DNA from: JAGLTN01 sp035403325
GTDB taxonomy: Bacteria > Planctomycetota > Phycisphaerae > Sedimentisphaerales > Anaerobacaceae
Direction: 5' to 3'
DNA length: 35,307 bases
NCBI GenBank assembly: GCA_964492365.1
Contig: CAZBKA010000015.1
Coordinates: forward strand, 1 to 35,307
Shown here: positions 24,928 through 34,519 of the stretch, piece by piece
How the letters are laid out: each line of letters starts with the position of its first letter
Numbering within the stretch: position 1 is the stretch's first letter
Translations under genes and position numbers: made by a program
Notes under the pieces: model-generated
The model's database searches: none
Told to the model about the DNA's origin: nothing
Seen by the model: only the letters and a program-made list of their open reading frames with translations

Positions 24928-27453
24928 ATGAGCTGTACTGTAATAAATCTGGCAGGCAAATGGCAATTCAAAGAGTACCCGGTTTCAGCAAGAAAAGCTG
25001 AGGACCTCAACCAGAGCCAGTGGTTTGAGGCGACTGTGCCTAATTCAGTTTTCACAAACCTGATCGAAGCTGGTCAGATAAATAAAGAAGATTTGCTTAG
25101 AAACCCTGAAAATTATGAATGGGTAAGCGAAAAGCCATGGATATACAGAAGAACCTTTGATATTTCTGCAGAAATACTCGAACTTGACCGCATAGAATTA
25201 AACTGCGAAGGATTAGATACTCTGGCAACTATCTGGGTGAATAACAAACAAATAGGCAAACCAGATAACATGTTTATCCCCCACCGATTTGATATTACCA
25301 AAACACTCCAGCCTGGTGAAAATTCGATAATGATAAAATTTGATTCTGCTCTGCTTTACAGCAATGCGATGATGGATCGTTATAAAACTTTCAAAAAAAC
25401 CGATTTCCGAATGGCACATCGCGTCTACATGAGGAAAGCACAATACCAGTTCGGTTGGGATTTTTGCCCCGCTTTGGCAGGTTGCGGAATATGGAAAAAT
25501 ATACAACTTGAAGCAATCGAAAAAGCTCGAATCAGTCAGCTTCAGATAAATACTATCGAATGCTCAGAAAAATCAGCTGATATAAAGATATCTACCGAGA
25601 TAGATGTCATCACAAAAGCTAACTACAAATGCAAACTGAGTATTTCTAATGAAACAACTTCCATGGAATACGATCTGACTTTCAAAGCCGGTGAAAACTC
25701 ACAATCAGCTTTAATCAGAATCAACAACCCCAAATTGTGGTGGCCAAGCGGCTATGGTGAGCAAAACCTCTACCAAATCAAAGCTGAATTACTCTACAAT
25801 GACAAGACCGTTGACATAGTAGAAAAAAAAATCGGAATAAGAACAATCAGGCTCAATCGCAGCGATGATGAGTATGGACAAAAATTCTGTTTCGAAGTTA
25901 ATGACCAACCGATTTATGCCAAAGGTGCAAATTGGGTTCCGCCTTCATTATTTGCGGGCTCAGTAACAGATGATATCTATGAAAAACTTCTGATCGCTGC
26001 AAAAGACGCACAGATGAACATTATCCGCGTATGGGGAGGCGGATACTATGAATCAGAAAAATTTTACGAAATATGCGACAGAGAGGGTCTGCTCGTCTGG
26101 CAGGATTTCATGTTTGCATGTGCCTATTACCCTGAACAAAAATGGTTCAATGATTCCGTTAAGATTGAAGCCGAAATAACCATCAAAAGGCTGCAAAGTC
26201 ATCCTTCTTTGGCTCTTTGGTGTGGTAACAACGAAATTGACTGGATACATTCCAATGGAGGACTCGGTAATCATAAGAAATTACACGGCAAAGCAATTTA
26301 TCATAAAATGCTCCCAAAACTGCTGGCAGAACTTGACCCGGACAGGGCTTATATATATTCAACGCCTTGCGGAAATTCCAAAACTCACAATGACAAAAAC
26401 ACAGGCTGTGTACATCAATGGGATATTGGTGCTTTCCACCGTCCCCTCAGAGACTACCTGTACCCTGCCAATCAGGTGCCCAGATTTGTAACTGAATTCG
26501 GTATGCAGGCTCTGCCAAACATAGAATCAATAAAAACATTCTGTCCAGCAGAGAATCTGAAAATTTCGAACTTTGCGATTGAAAAGCATAACTATCAGCT
26601 CGAAGGAAATGAAAGGCTTATCAGGTATGCATGCGAACTTTTTGCTCCGCCTGAAAATATTAACCAGTGGGTTTATATCTCACAGCTAACGCAAGCAAGA
26701 GCAGTAAAGATGCATGTCGAGCATCTAAGGGCACATCCGGAAAGGAACTATGGCGTTCTGTTCTGGCAATTAGCTGACTGTAGCCCCGCAATAAGTTGGG
26801 CATCAATCGACTACCGTCAGAAACCAAAGGCTCTCTATTATTACGCTAAAAGAATATATGCAAAAACCTTTGTCGCAGTCAGACGTACTTTTGAGGAAAC
26901 CTCACCTGGTATGATTGCAAAACTCATCGGTCTTAGTGTAATAGTAAAAAATGAAACCCAGAACCCAATGACAGCAACATTAAATTGTAAACTGATCGAC
27001 TTAAAAGGCAAAATAATTGACAGTGTTACTTCTCCGACAATGCTCATGCCGTTTAGCTATTCAAACCCCCTGCAAATGCCTAAAGAAATAGTAACACCCT
27101 CGGACCCAAATGATCGCTGTCTGCATCTTACCGTTGAAAGCGGTGGAAAAATAATCGCAGAAAATCTATATTTCTACTTACCAGACAAATATATAAATTG
27201 GCCAAAGGCAATTATAGAAAAACAGTTATCACGGACAGATGATACAAACTGGCAACTGCAATTGAAAGCTGACGTATTAGTAAAGGACTTTTGTATTCAG
27301 GCAGACGAAGACATAATCCTGAGCAATAACTTCATGGACCTGATGCCGCAGCAGCCGACAACTATCACTATCAGCTGTCCTGCTGAAATAACAGAACTAA
27401 GCAAAAAGCTTCAGTTCTGCAGCCTGAATAGCTTTAAAGAAAATTCCAAATAA
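24928..27453 (+). CDS. GH2 family beta-mannosidase
   Basis: An 841-residue glycoside hydrolase that releases terminal beta-mannose from oligosaccharides. It has an N-terminal jelly-roll sugar-binding domain (about 1-195), an immunoglobulin-like domain (about 196-310), and a TIM barrel (about 315-620) with MNIIRVWGGGYYE near 360. The acid/base is E436 (LWCGNNEIDW) and the nucleophile E523 (PRFVTEFGMQALP); then C-terminal beta domains. The WCGNNE motif separates beta-mannosidase from other GH2 enzymes. No signal peptide is present, so it should act in the cytoplasm on imported mannosides. It has its own promoter and converges with the pilus-type operon, only 20 bases from its end. No sugar transporter or other glycosidase is adjacent. 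Confidence 0.93.
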   Translation: MSCTVINLAGKWQFKEYPVSARKAEDLNQSQWFEATVPNSVFTNLIEAGQINKEDLLRNPENYEWVSEKPWIYRRTFDISAEILELDRIELNCEGLDTLATIWVNNKQIGKPDNMFIPHRFDITKTLQPGENSIMIKFDSALLYSNAMMDRYKTFKKTDFRMAHRVYMRKAQYQFGWDFCPALAGCGIWKNIQLEAIEKARISQLQINTIECSEKSADIKISTEIDVITKANYKCKLSISNETTSMEYDLTFKAGENSQSALIRINNPKLWWPSGYGEQNLYQIKAELLYNDKTVDIVEKKIGIRTIRLNRSDDEYGQKFCFEVNDQPIYAKGANWVPPSLFAGSVTDDIYEKLLIAAKDAQMNIIRVWGGGYYESEKFYEICDREGLLVWQDFMFACAYYPEQKWFNDSVKIEAEITIKRLQSHPSLALWCGNNEIDWIHSNGGLGNHKKLHGKAIYHKMLPKLLAELDPDRAYIYSTPCGNSKTHNDKNTGCVHQWDIGAFHRPLRDYLYPANQVPRFVTEFGMQALPNIESIKTFCPAENLKISNFAIEKHNYQLEGNERLIRYACELFAPPENINQWVYISQLTQARAVKMHVEHLRAHPERNYGVLFWQLADCSPAISWASIDYRQKPKALYYYAKRIYAKTFVAVRRTFEETSPGMIAKLIGLSVIVKNETQNPMTATLNCKLIDLKGKIIDSVTSPTMLMPFSYSNPLQMPKEIVTPSDPNDRCLHLTVESGGKIIAENLYFYLPDKYINWPKAIIEKQLSRTDDTNWQLQLKADVLVKDFCIQADEDIILSNNFMDLMPQQPTTITISCPAEITELSKKLQFCSLNSFKENSK

Positions 27454-27473
27454 GTTGCCGCGATATAACTGGT

Positions 27474-29456
27474 CTATTTAGATCCCGGCGGCAGATACTT
27501 TTGGTCCAGTACTGGGTCAAGATCACCGGGAGTCATAGGATTCCCTTGATTACGGACAGGCTTATACGTGTCACGTGTTTCCGTTTTGCTCGTTGATCTG
27601 GGAAGATAAGCAATTTTTTCTTCTTTTTCAAGCCTTTGGAGCTCATTATATTTTACCCGTTCCTGATCCAACCAGTATTTTGAACCAACAGACATTCGAT
27701 TGATTTTGGTCGTATCAAAAGTATACAGCATTTCCCAGTGAGGCCTGGCACTATAAACCTTTGAACCGCCCCAGTCCTTAACTGCCACAACATCTACCAT
27801 CATGGCACCTGTAGAATAATCCACTTTCTCAGGAAGCTCAAACGCTGTGCTTGTTTTTTGAGGTTCTTCACCTATCGCTTTCGTTTCGGAGATTTCTTTC
27901 TCAACAACTTTGCCTATTAACTCTCCTGCCCTTACAATGAAATCTCTAAAGTACCAGTAACCAAGATTATATTTAAATACTCTAACTGTCACCGTCTTAG
28001 CTGTTTCCTGTGTAGACTGTGCATAGAAATAAAGCCTTAATGGTATCTCTACTGCTTCACTTGTCGGTGAATAACCGCTCCAGAGAACAACTTCATTCTT
28101 CCTGCTTTTATATTCATCCTTGAACTGATCTGTTCCTGCAACCGGATTGAATACACCGATGCGTGTCCTGTAACGGTAGGTTGCTCCAGGTACAACTGTA
28201 TCATCATGTGCCCAGAAAACCAATTTACCTAATGTTTTGATATCTTTAACTTTATCTAAATCTAACTGAATAGCATCAAAATCATTATATATATCATCAA
28301 AGGTTATCTCTTCTGACTCTTTAAGTTTTTCCAGCATAGTTTGCTTTTCTTTAACTTCCCTGGTGCTTGTTACTCCTTCCATACCAGGTGCAGTGTAGCC
28401 TTCCAGACCGCCGCCAGGAGGGCCTCCAGCTCCACCGCCGCGACGACCACCACTATCAGCCGGCGTAAGACTCTTCCGGGCATTTGCCTGTTCAGATTTC
28501 TTTTCCTTTCGTTGTGAATCTCTTTCTTCTTTCTCTTCTGCCAATTTTATTTTTCTTTGTCGCTCAGCAGCTTTTTGCTGTCTCTCAGTATACTTTTTAT
28601 GGATATCAGGGGGGAACCACTGCTCTTGAGGAGAAGCTATATCATAAATTCCAGGTTGAATAATATCCATCTGAACCAAAGGCTCGCTGTATTCAACAAG
28701 ATGAACACCGATACCGCCAACTGGCAATTTGGCAGCATCTTCAACAGTAGTAAACATGGTTTTATGAAGGTCTATCTTTGTTCTTGGAACAACCTGCCAA
28801 TCGGTCCAGCTGCCATCTTCGAGCTTTTGCTGTCTTTGAAGTTCAACCGCCGCAAAAACCGGAATGGCAAGACAAGGATCACGCCAGTCTTCTTTAACCT
28901 GCTCTGAGGCAAAATTGGCAAAGAAATTATCGTACAGTTTAACCATATCAAAATCTGCTGATACGGTTACAAAATCAAGATCATTTATATCTGTATCTGA
29001 TGAGCTATATGTATTGTTTTCATTGATGTCATTTGTCGGCATGTATACCGCAGAGCGAATATGCTCAACCGAAATAGCATTTACTTCAGGAATTTCAGGG
29101 ATACCATAAAAACGATTTACAACATCACCAGTAAAAACTACTGGGATAGGCCAACTGGTTAAGCCATCTATACCACTAATAGATGAATCCAGTAATGCTT
29201 TATACTCATCAATACGAGACGTGTAAGCTTCCTTTGCAGGCTTAGGAGGGCTTTCCAAATCACCACGCAAATTATCCGCCTTCTTTGCAATATGTTCATC
29301 TATCTTGCCGCAGCTGATATTTAGACCTTCGTACTTGACACTGTTTGGGCTAAAAAGAACACGTGTCGCCAAAAGCCACACACAAATAACCCCGACAATA
29401 GCCAACACGATCTTTTCTGCATGTTCTTCGAAAAAATTGCCGCCTTTTTTATTCAT
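27474..29456 (-). CDS. Membrane-anchored protein of unknown family in the pilus-type operon
   Basis: A 660-residue protein that I cannot assign to a named family. A short cytoplasmic start and one membrane helix (residues about 15-32, IVLAIVGVICVWLLATRVLF) precede a large extracytoplasmic part. Residues about 280-325 are a highly charged, likely coiled-coil stretch (KKYTERQQKAAERQRKIKLA and on), followed by a Gly/Pro-rich hinge at about 325-350 (GGRRGGGAGGPPGGGLEGY). The rest has beta-rich segments such as ATYRYRTRIGVFNPVAG. It is the last gene of the operon after PilM-PilN and PilO-like genes, where PilP or PilQ would be expected. A structural role in a pilus or secretion platform is inference from position. 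ATG 29456 has no strong ribosome site. Confidence 0.7.
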   Translation of the reverse strand: MNKKGGNFFEEHAEKIVLAIVGVICVWLLATRVLFSPNSVKYEGLNISCGKIDEHIAKKADNLRGDLESPPKPAKEAYTSRIDEYKALLDSSISGIDGLTSWPIPVVFTGDVVNRFYGIPEIPEVNAISVEHIRSAVYMPTNDINENNTYSSSDTDINDLDFVTVSADFDMVKLYDNFFANFASEQVKEDWRDPCLAIPVFAAVELQRQQKLEDGSWTDWQVVPRTKIDLHKTMFTTVEDAAKLPVGGIGVHLVEYSEPLVQMDIIQPGIYDIASPQEQWFPPDIHKKYTERQQKAAERQRKIKLAEEKEERDSQRKEKKSEQANARKSLTPADSGGRRGGGAGGPPGGGLEGYTAPGMEGVTSTREVKEKQTMLEKLKESEEITFDDIYNDFDAIQLDLDKVKDIKTLGKLVFWAHDDTVVPGATYRYRTRIGVFNPVAGTDQFKDEYKSRKNEVVLWSGYSPTSEAVEIPLRLYFYAQSTQETAKTVTVRVFKYNLGYWYFRDFIVRAGELIGKVVEKEISETKAIGEEPQKTSTAFELPEKVDYSTGAMMVDVVAVKDWGGSKVYSARPHWEMLYTFDTTKINRMSVGSKYWLDQERVKYNELQRLEKEEKIAYLPRSTSKTETRDTYKPVRNQGNPMTPGDLDPVLDQKYLPPGSK

Positions 29457-29517
29457 TTAAAAATTCCTGATCAGAATATTAATAAACTTTATATAAATCT
29501 TATTGCTATTTATACAC

Positions 29518-30876
29518 TTAAAACTCTTCAGATGGTCTCCTCTCGACGTTACCATCTGAATCCTGTTTTGTCCCTTCATCCTCAGAATTTACATTTTCAA
29601 ATTCTTCGTTCAGAAGTTTTTTGATCCCGACAGGTTTAATGTCAAAATAGCTTTTTTTATTGAATACATATTCACAACTAAGTACAAGCTCCACAACAGC
29701 AGCATCACCATAACGATAATAACTATGTTCAGCAGCATTACGATCAATAACTTCAAAGTCAGCATCCAGTATTGTGATTTGATTATGTTTGAAGTTATTC
29801 TTTGCAGATTGACCATCAAAACCCATGAAGATATGCTTTTTAGCACTGCACAACTCTTTCATGAAATCCATCATCTTTGTCGAATCCATGGTCAATGACA
29901 TATTAAAGTAAACCACATCGATACCGTCTTTAGACGAGCGACCAGTCAATGTTACTGGGTTATCCTTTTGTTGGTCTCCAGAGGTATCATATCCACCCTG
30001 AGAAGAAATAACATACTCAGGCAATACTTTAAAACTATCACCGCTGCTTTGGCTTCCACTTGCAAAACCAAAGTTAAAATCCACCAATCTTTTTACTGCT
30101 GAGCTGTATACGCTGCCGCTGGTGCCGTTAACTGCTTTTATCGTGGAAATCACATCTTCTATTATCCAGTAACCAATCTGCGTATACCAGCAATCTTCAA
30201 CTGCATCATCAACACCTGAATATTCAAAAACACTTGCTTGTTTATCCGACATGTGATTATTAGCCGACCAGTAATTATAAAACATTAGGTCATATACATC
30301 GGCATAAAAACTTATTGTCTGAGCACGCTTAATGCAAAGAGCATTGCGAACTTTGTCACTAACCTGGCCTGCTGATTTGGTACCGGTGCCACCAATATTG
30401 CTGGAAAGACCAAGCTCAATATCCGTTGGTTTATCACCTCCGCCGGCAGCTTTTACAGAACTTTCAAGCTTTTCCTGAAACGTCTTACCAAACTGTTTAA
30501 ATATCGTAACTGACGTGTCTTTAGGTGCAGGAAACATATTATAACTAAGCAGCTCTCTCTGGCCGGATTGCAATGCCAACTCGGATGCTTTCTCTACATC
30601 TGAAAAATAAGCAAGATTTGTTTTCTCTTCTTGTACCCATTGATCTTTAGAGACAACCTCAGCACCAAGCCCCGCAAGAGACTTACCCTTGCTGATGCTT
30701 TCCTTTTGAATCTTTTGCTGCAGCTTGTCATTCATTATCGGTGTCGGCATATATACCAATATCGCCACAACAATAATTATGACTGACGGCAGCAAAAACG
30801 AATAATTCTTAAGAAAGCTCAACTTCTGCAATACTTCTTTGATTTGAGCCATATCTAATTTTATATCTTTTTTCAT
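29518..30876 (-). CDS. PilO-like (Amuc_1100-type) inner-membrane platform protein
   Basis: A 452-residue protein with a short cytoplasmic N-terminus, one membrane helix at about residues 27-45 (YSFLLPSVIIIVVAILVYM), a coiled segment, and a long periplasmic domain. The layout and the place after a PilM-PilN gene match PilO-like proteins of PVC bacteria; similarity in sequence to proteobacterial PilO is not obvious to me. A likely ferredoxin-like core is suggested by DGIDVVYFNMSLTMDSTKMMDFM and the following strands. The last 30 residues are acidic and disordered (NSEDEGTKQDSDGN). ATG 30876 follows GGAACTGGAT, a weak site. It would form the inner-membrane ring of a type IV pilus or related machine. 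Confidence 0.62.
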   Translation of the reverse strand: MKKDIKLDMAQIKEVLQKLSFLKNYSFLLPSVIIIVVAILVYMPTPIMNDKLQQKIQKESISKGKSLAGLGAEVVSKDQWVQEEKTNLAYFSDVEKASELALQSGQRELLSYNMFPAPKDTSVTIFKQFGKTFQEKLESSVKAAGGGDKPTDIELGLSSNIGGTGTKSAGQVSDKVRNALCIKRAQTISFYADVYDLMFYNYWSANNHMSDKQASVFEYSGVDDAVEDCWYTQIGYWIIEDVISTIKAVNGTSGSVYSSAVKRLVDFNFGFASGSQSSGDSFKVLPEYVISSQGGYDTSGDQQKDNPVTLTGRSSKDGIDVVYFNMSLTMDSTKMMDFMKELCSAKKHIFMGFDGQSAKNNFKHNQITILDADFEVIDRNAAEHSYYRYGDAAVVELVLSCEYVFNKKSYFDIKPVGIKKLLNEEFENVNSEDEGTKQDSDGNVERRPSEEF

Positions 30877-30934
30877 ATATCCAGTTCCGCTTCTGCCTGC
30901 TCTTACAAAATATTAAAATTACACATAAATATTA

Positions 30935-33302
30935 TTAAAAATCCAAAGAATCAGATTTGCCCTTAGGTTTGCTTTTAGATTTAACCATAGGCTTGCTTTC
31001 AGGNNNNNNNNNNNNNNNNNNNNNNNNNNNNNNNNNNNNNNNNNNNNNNNNNNNNNNNNNNNNNNNNNNNNNNNNNNNNNNNNNNNNNNNNNNNNNNNNN
31101 NNNCTGTTGTTCTTCAAATCCAGAATCAACTCTGGGAGCATCTTTCCATACAAACTTAGCTTTCAAAACAAACCAGTGGTCACATTCTTCATAAACAACC
31201 TTACCGGTCCTGTCATATACCGGCTGGCCGTCTGCATTCAACTTAGGTTGTTGACTTATTACTTCACCTGTCATCGGGTCAACAACAATATCAGCAACTG
31301 TGCCGTCTCGACCGCTTTTACTTTTTGTAGTGACATTTTTTTGCTTTAAAACACCAATATTACTCGGCATTTTTATAGTTTTGGAATCCAAAGGAACAAT
31401 ACCTGTGATACAGCTGAAATGCTGTGGATCCGTTTTACCAAAAAGCATAAAAGGACTGTTTCCATCAACTATCTCATCGAGATGCATCAACCGTGTAATA
31501 AAACCCCATTTAGCAGGGGTACTCTCCACTGATGGCGGATCAAGAAGTTCACTTATATCACGGTAAGGACTATAACCTGTAATCGTAACTACAAAACCGG
31601 CACCACCTAAAGATTTTCCCTCTTGCATTTGCTCATTATCGGAACCAGTCCCATTATCACTCTCTTCGGGTACCCCCCCTCCAGGAGGAGTATACTCCGG
31701 CATCAGATTCAGATTCCGATTGTCTTTTGATCTGGATTTTTTAGATATCTCACCGGTTCCAAAAGACGCTGCTTCAACATTGCTGACGTAATCAGCACTG
31801 AAACCCGTTATCAGAAGCTGCTTACGCTGGTTACGGGGTACAGACAAAATTAAATCTATATCTCTGTTGGCAAAAGCCTCATAAAGTTCTTTCTGCTGTG
31901 GATTATTTTCCGAATTAGGCAACGCCTTAATTATAGTTTCATGAAGCTTCGGTATAATATCACGATAGGAAAATATTGAAAAACTACTATCAAACTCCTG
32001 CTTGGCTTCTATGGATTTTTCCAGCTGCTGTTCAACATCTGACTTGGCTTTTTCAACGTCTCGAATCAAATTATCAACTTTTTGTCGCTGTGAAGCACCG
32101 CTGTTGTGGCTGACTCTATCTAAATTGGCACGAAGAAGGCTTGCAACCGAAACAGCAAGCAGCATACATGCCGCTATAGTAAAATATTTTGTCTTGTTTT
32201 TCCAGTTCATCATTTTGGCAATTTTTTTAGGAAGCAAATTGCTTTCTATTTTCGCCAAACCAAGTCCCTGCAAACACAAACCATAAACTACCGCAAAATC
32301 ATTTACATTTTCATGAAACTTGGCTTGATCCTGAGAATCGACTTTAACGTTTTTAAACGAGTCAGGACTTTCAACTGGTATCTGCAATGTCTGTTGCAAA
32401 TATTTCAGCAATCCACGCATCTTAATTCCGCCGCCTATCGCTACAAGCTTTGTAAAACTCGTGTTCGGATTGGAACTACTGTAAAAACCAAGCGACCTCT
32501 GAATTTCTGATGCAAAATCAGTAAAGACTGGTTTCATTGCCTGGAATATCTGTCTGGCATATTTGCTCATAGCAGCTGTGCGTTTAAGCTTTTCTGCTTT
32601 AGTAAAATTAAGCTTAAATGCATCTGCAATCGCGCGAGTAAATGCATTACCTCCCATCGGTATGCTTCTTTGCCATACTAAAGATTTGGTGCAAACTACT
32701 AGATCTGAATTCTCGGCACCTATGTTGACAACGACAATAGCTTTGTTATCTGATGTCACTAGCTCCGGTCGATCATAAACAAGGTAATTGTAAAGGGCCA
32801 TCGGAACCATCTGAACACATGAAACATTTAAGTTCTCACGAGATAAATACTCTAGCTCAGATGTCACAATATCGGTTTTGATTGCGAACAAGCCAACTTT
32901 CGCCCCAGACTCATCTGGGTCGGTCATCAACTGCCAATCCCACTGTACTTCATTCATGTCAAACGGTATCTGCTGAGCAGCTTCATATTTAATCATCTCT
33001 GGTATTTGCTTTTTATCCAGAGGCGGAAGCTTCACAAAACGTGCAAAACTGTTTTGACCAGGCACAGAAACAACAATATCATCTTTCCCGATATTGTTAT
33101 TCTTGACAAACTGCCGAACCGCAAATGCTATCAGTTCCTCACGCTCGGTCGGCTTTACTCCACTGCCGGAAAGTATCTTACCATAACTGATACATTCAAA
33201 GCCTGTAACTTCAACGCCCTGATCTGTTTCCGTAAGACGCAATGCCTTTAACGCATTATTGCCTATGTCTAATGCCCAAACCGAACCCGTTCCTGATGCC
33301 AT
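30935..33302 (-). CDS. PilM-PilN fusion protein, C-terminal part broken by a gap
   Basis: An actin-like PilM domain fills about residues 1-350 (WALDIGNNALKALRL; VGLFAIKTDIV; VVVNIGAENSDLVV; LVAIGGGIKMRGLLKYLQ). It is fused through one membrane helix (about 373-391, YFTIAACMLLAVSVASLL) to a PilN-like coiled coil and a long periplasmic region. PilM and PilN are normally separate proteins whose contact joins cytoplasm to the inner-membrane ring of type IV pili. The gap at 31004-31103 interrupts the C-terminus. Beyond it, PESKPMVKSKSKPKGKSDSL and a stop at 30935 read in another frame, and they join the main frame if the missing length is a multiple of three, so I end the gene there. GAGG precedes ATG 33302. 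It leads the operon. Confidence 0.82.
31004..31103. other. Scaffold gap (100 N)
   Basis: Exactly 100 unknown bases near the 3' end of the PilM-PilN gene. The frames on the two sides disagree at length 100, so the placeholder is not the true length if both sides belong to one gene. Confidence 0.95.
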
Positions 33303-33375
33303 ATCAAACCTCGTATATAATTTCTTTCAACTGCAAAAGTTGATTACTCTTGTAAATAAACAAAAACCAATACAA

Positions 33376-33384
33376 ATTATACCA
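33376..33384 (-). promoter_or_regulatory. Extended -10 promoter of the pilus-type operon
   Basis: On the minus strand TGG-TATAAT is an extended -10 element, 73 bases before ATG 33302. The -35 region is poor (A-rich). The same extended -10 form is seen before the helicase gene. Confidence 0.45.
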
Positions 33385-33462
33385 TGCCGCGAATATTTTT
33401 TCTATAAATACGCATGGCTGGAAAATCAACAAATACAAATCTCAGCCAACCAAACAACTGCT

Positions 33463-33510
33463 CTAAACCAGGAGTTTCCATGCAACACTGATGCCCGACC
33501 TGGTCATCAT
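33463..33510 (-). CDS. Possible 15-residue leader peptide upstream of the pilus-type operon
   Basis: ATG ATG at 33510 follows AAGGTGA (33523-33517) with a 6-base spacer, a better ribosome site than most genes here. It encodes 15 residues (MMTRSGISVAWKLLV) and stops at TAG. The candidate pilus promoter lies downstream of it, so it would be in the operon leader only if another promoter is used. It may be chance. Confidence 0.2.
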   Translation of the reverse strand: MMTRSGISVAWKLLV

Positions 33511-33869
33511 TAAAACTCACCTTGCTGTGTCACAAAAAAACACCCACAAAATCAAGACTACCCATAACACAAGGCCCAAAAACTAAGCCCCCGTGCTAAA
33601 ACATCCTTTGCAGTTGCCTTTAGCTGTTAATATCGGCAAATTAAACAACATAGGTAAAAATACCCAGCTCGCAAAACATCGTCAAAACCTAACAACCACC
33701 TTAGAACAAATAGCTGTTAATACTTCACAAATCAATAAATCTACTGGAATTAGAACACAAAATGACAGCAAAATCAAGGATAAAGAATTACTAAGATGCT
33801 CAAAATTACATCATCTAACAAACTTCAAGGGTCAAACTGGGACATTTTTGAAAGTTCAGAATAGCTGTA

Positions 33870-33900
33870 CCGGCTATAAATAGCTATGGCCGGAGTTTTT
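33870..33900 (+). terminator. Terminator-like hairpin in the divergent region
   Basis: CCGGC (33870-33874) pairs with GCCGG (33889-33893) around a 14-base loop that itself contains GCTAT/ATAGC, followed by AG and five T (33896-33900). The stem is short, so it is only a candidate. No convincing plus-strand gene precedes it; a small RNA ending here is possible. Confidence 0.25.
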
Positions 33901-34400
33901 CTTGCCAATTATTGCCTGATACCGCCAGAAAATTCCAGATAAGTCTAAAAATGAAATTTTAGAGGTATCCTAGAGACTAAACTCACTCAAATTAGGCAAT
34001 ATAACTGAAAACTGGACATTTATCAAAAGAGACTTAATGTCCTGTCACAATTGAACTTATCGCTGTAATTACACCCAACTGCTATATTCAAAAAATATTC
34101 AGACACCACTATTTTTCCTATAAAAAAGACAGGCTCTCCACGAAAGTCAACCGTTGCTATTAAGACCCCTCCATCCCCTCAATTTTATGGTCCGATAAGG
34201 TCACAAGCAGATAAAAACACTGTTAATAATCGTCCGTAGTGGCATTTCGTGACATATTTGTTGATAAATTCGCAAATATCTTGATTGAGGAGAACCTAAA
34301 ATCTTTCATGGCTTAAATTTTCAACTCTGGTAAAAAACGAAAACAACATAAAAGTTAAAGAAGTTTAAAACAAAAAAAAATAATGTCCTTGCAGAATTAG

Positions 34401-34428
34401 TTGCTATTATTGCGTAATACTCTATTAT
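34401..34428 (+). promoter_or_regulatory. Candidate promoter of the SUMF1-domain gene
   Basis: TTGCTA (34401-34406), a 16-base spacer and TATTAT (34423-34428). A tandem near-identical 10-base repeat (CTTTGTGGTA/CCTTGTGGTA, 34431-34450) lies at the expected transcription start and could be an operator. The leader would be about 85 bases. Confidence 0.35.
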
Positions 34429-34519
34429 ATCTTTGTGGTACCTTGTGGTAGACATAATGAAAATAAACCATATAATAATTTATGATTATGAATAACTTTG
34501 ATTCTGAGGAGAATAAGAA

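Larger units (their letters stand above)
33303..34519. other. 1.2 kb gene-free divergent region
   Basis: Low in recognisable content. Frames at 33259-33513 and 33593-33883 lack start signals and family likeness. Things seen: a pilus-operon promoter (33376-33384), a 15-codon leader-like frame with a good ribosome site (33463-33510), a repeated word TAGCTGTTAATA at 33621-33632 and 33711-33722, a terminator-like hairpin at 33870-33900, and promoter and repeat elements before the SUMF1 gene. I see no tRNA or known riboswitch. Confidence 0.5.

Noticed and set aside
27450..27495. Hairpin TGCCGC/GCGGCA between the mannosidase gene and the unknown pilus-operon protein
   Set aside because: Six-base stem with a loop of nearly 30 bases and no T-run; not convincing as a bidirectional terminator.
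33259..33513. 84-codon frame overlapping the pilM start
   Set aside because: It overlaps the pilus gene start and promoter antisense, with no ribosome site.
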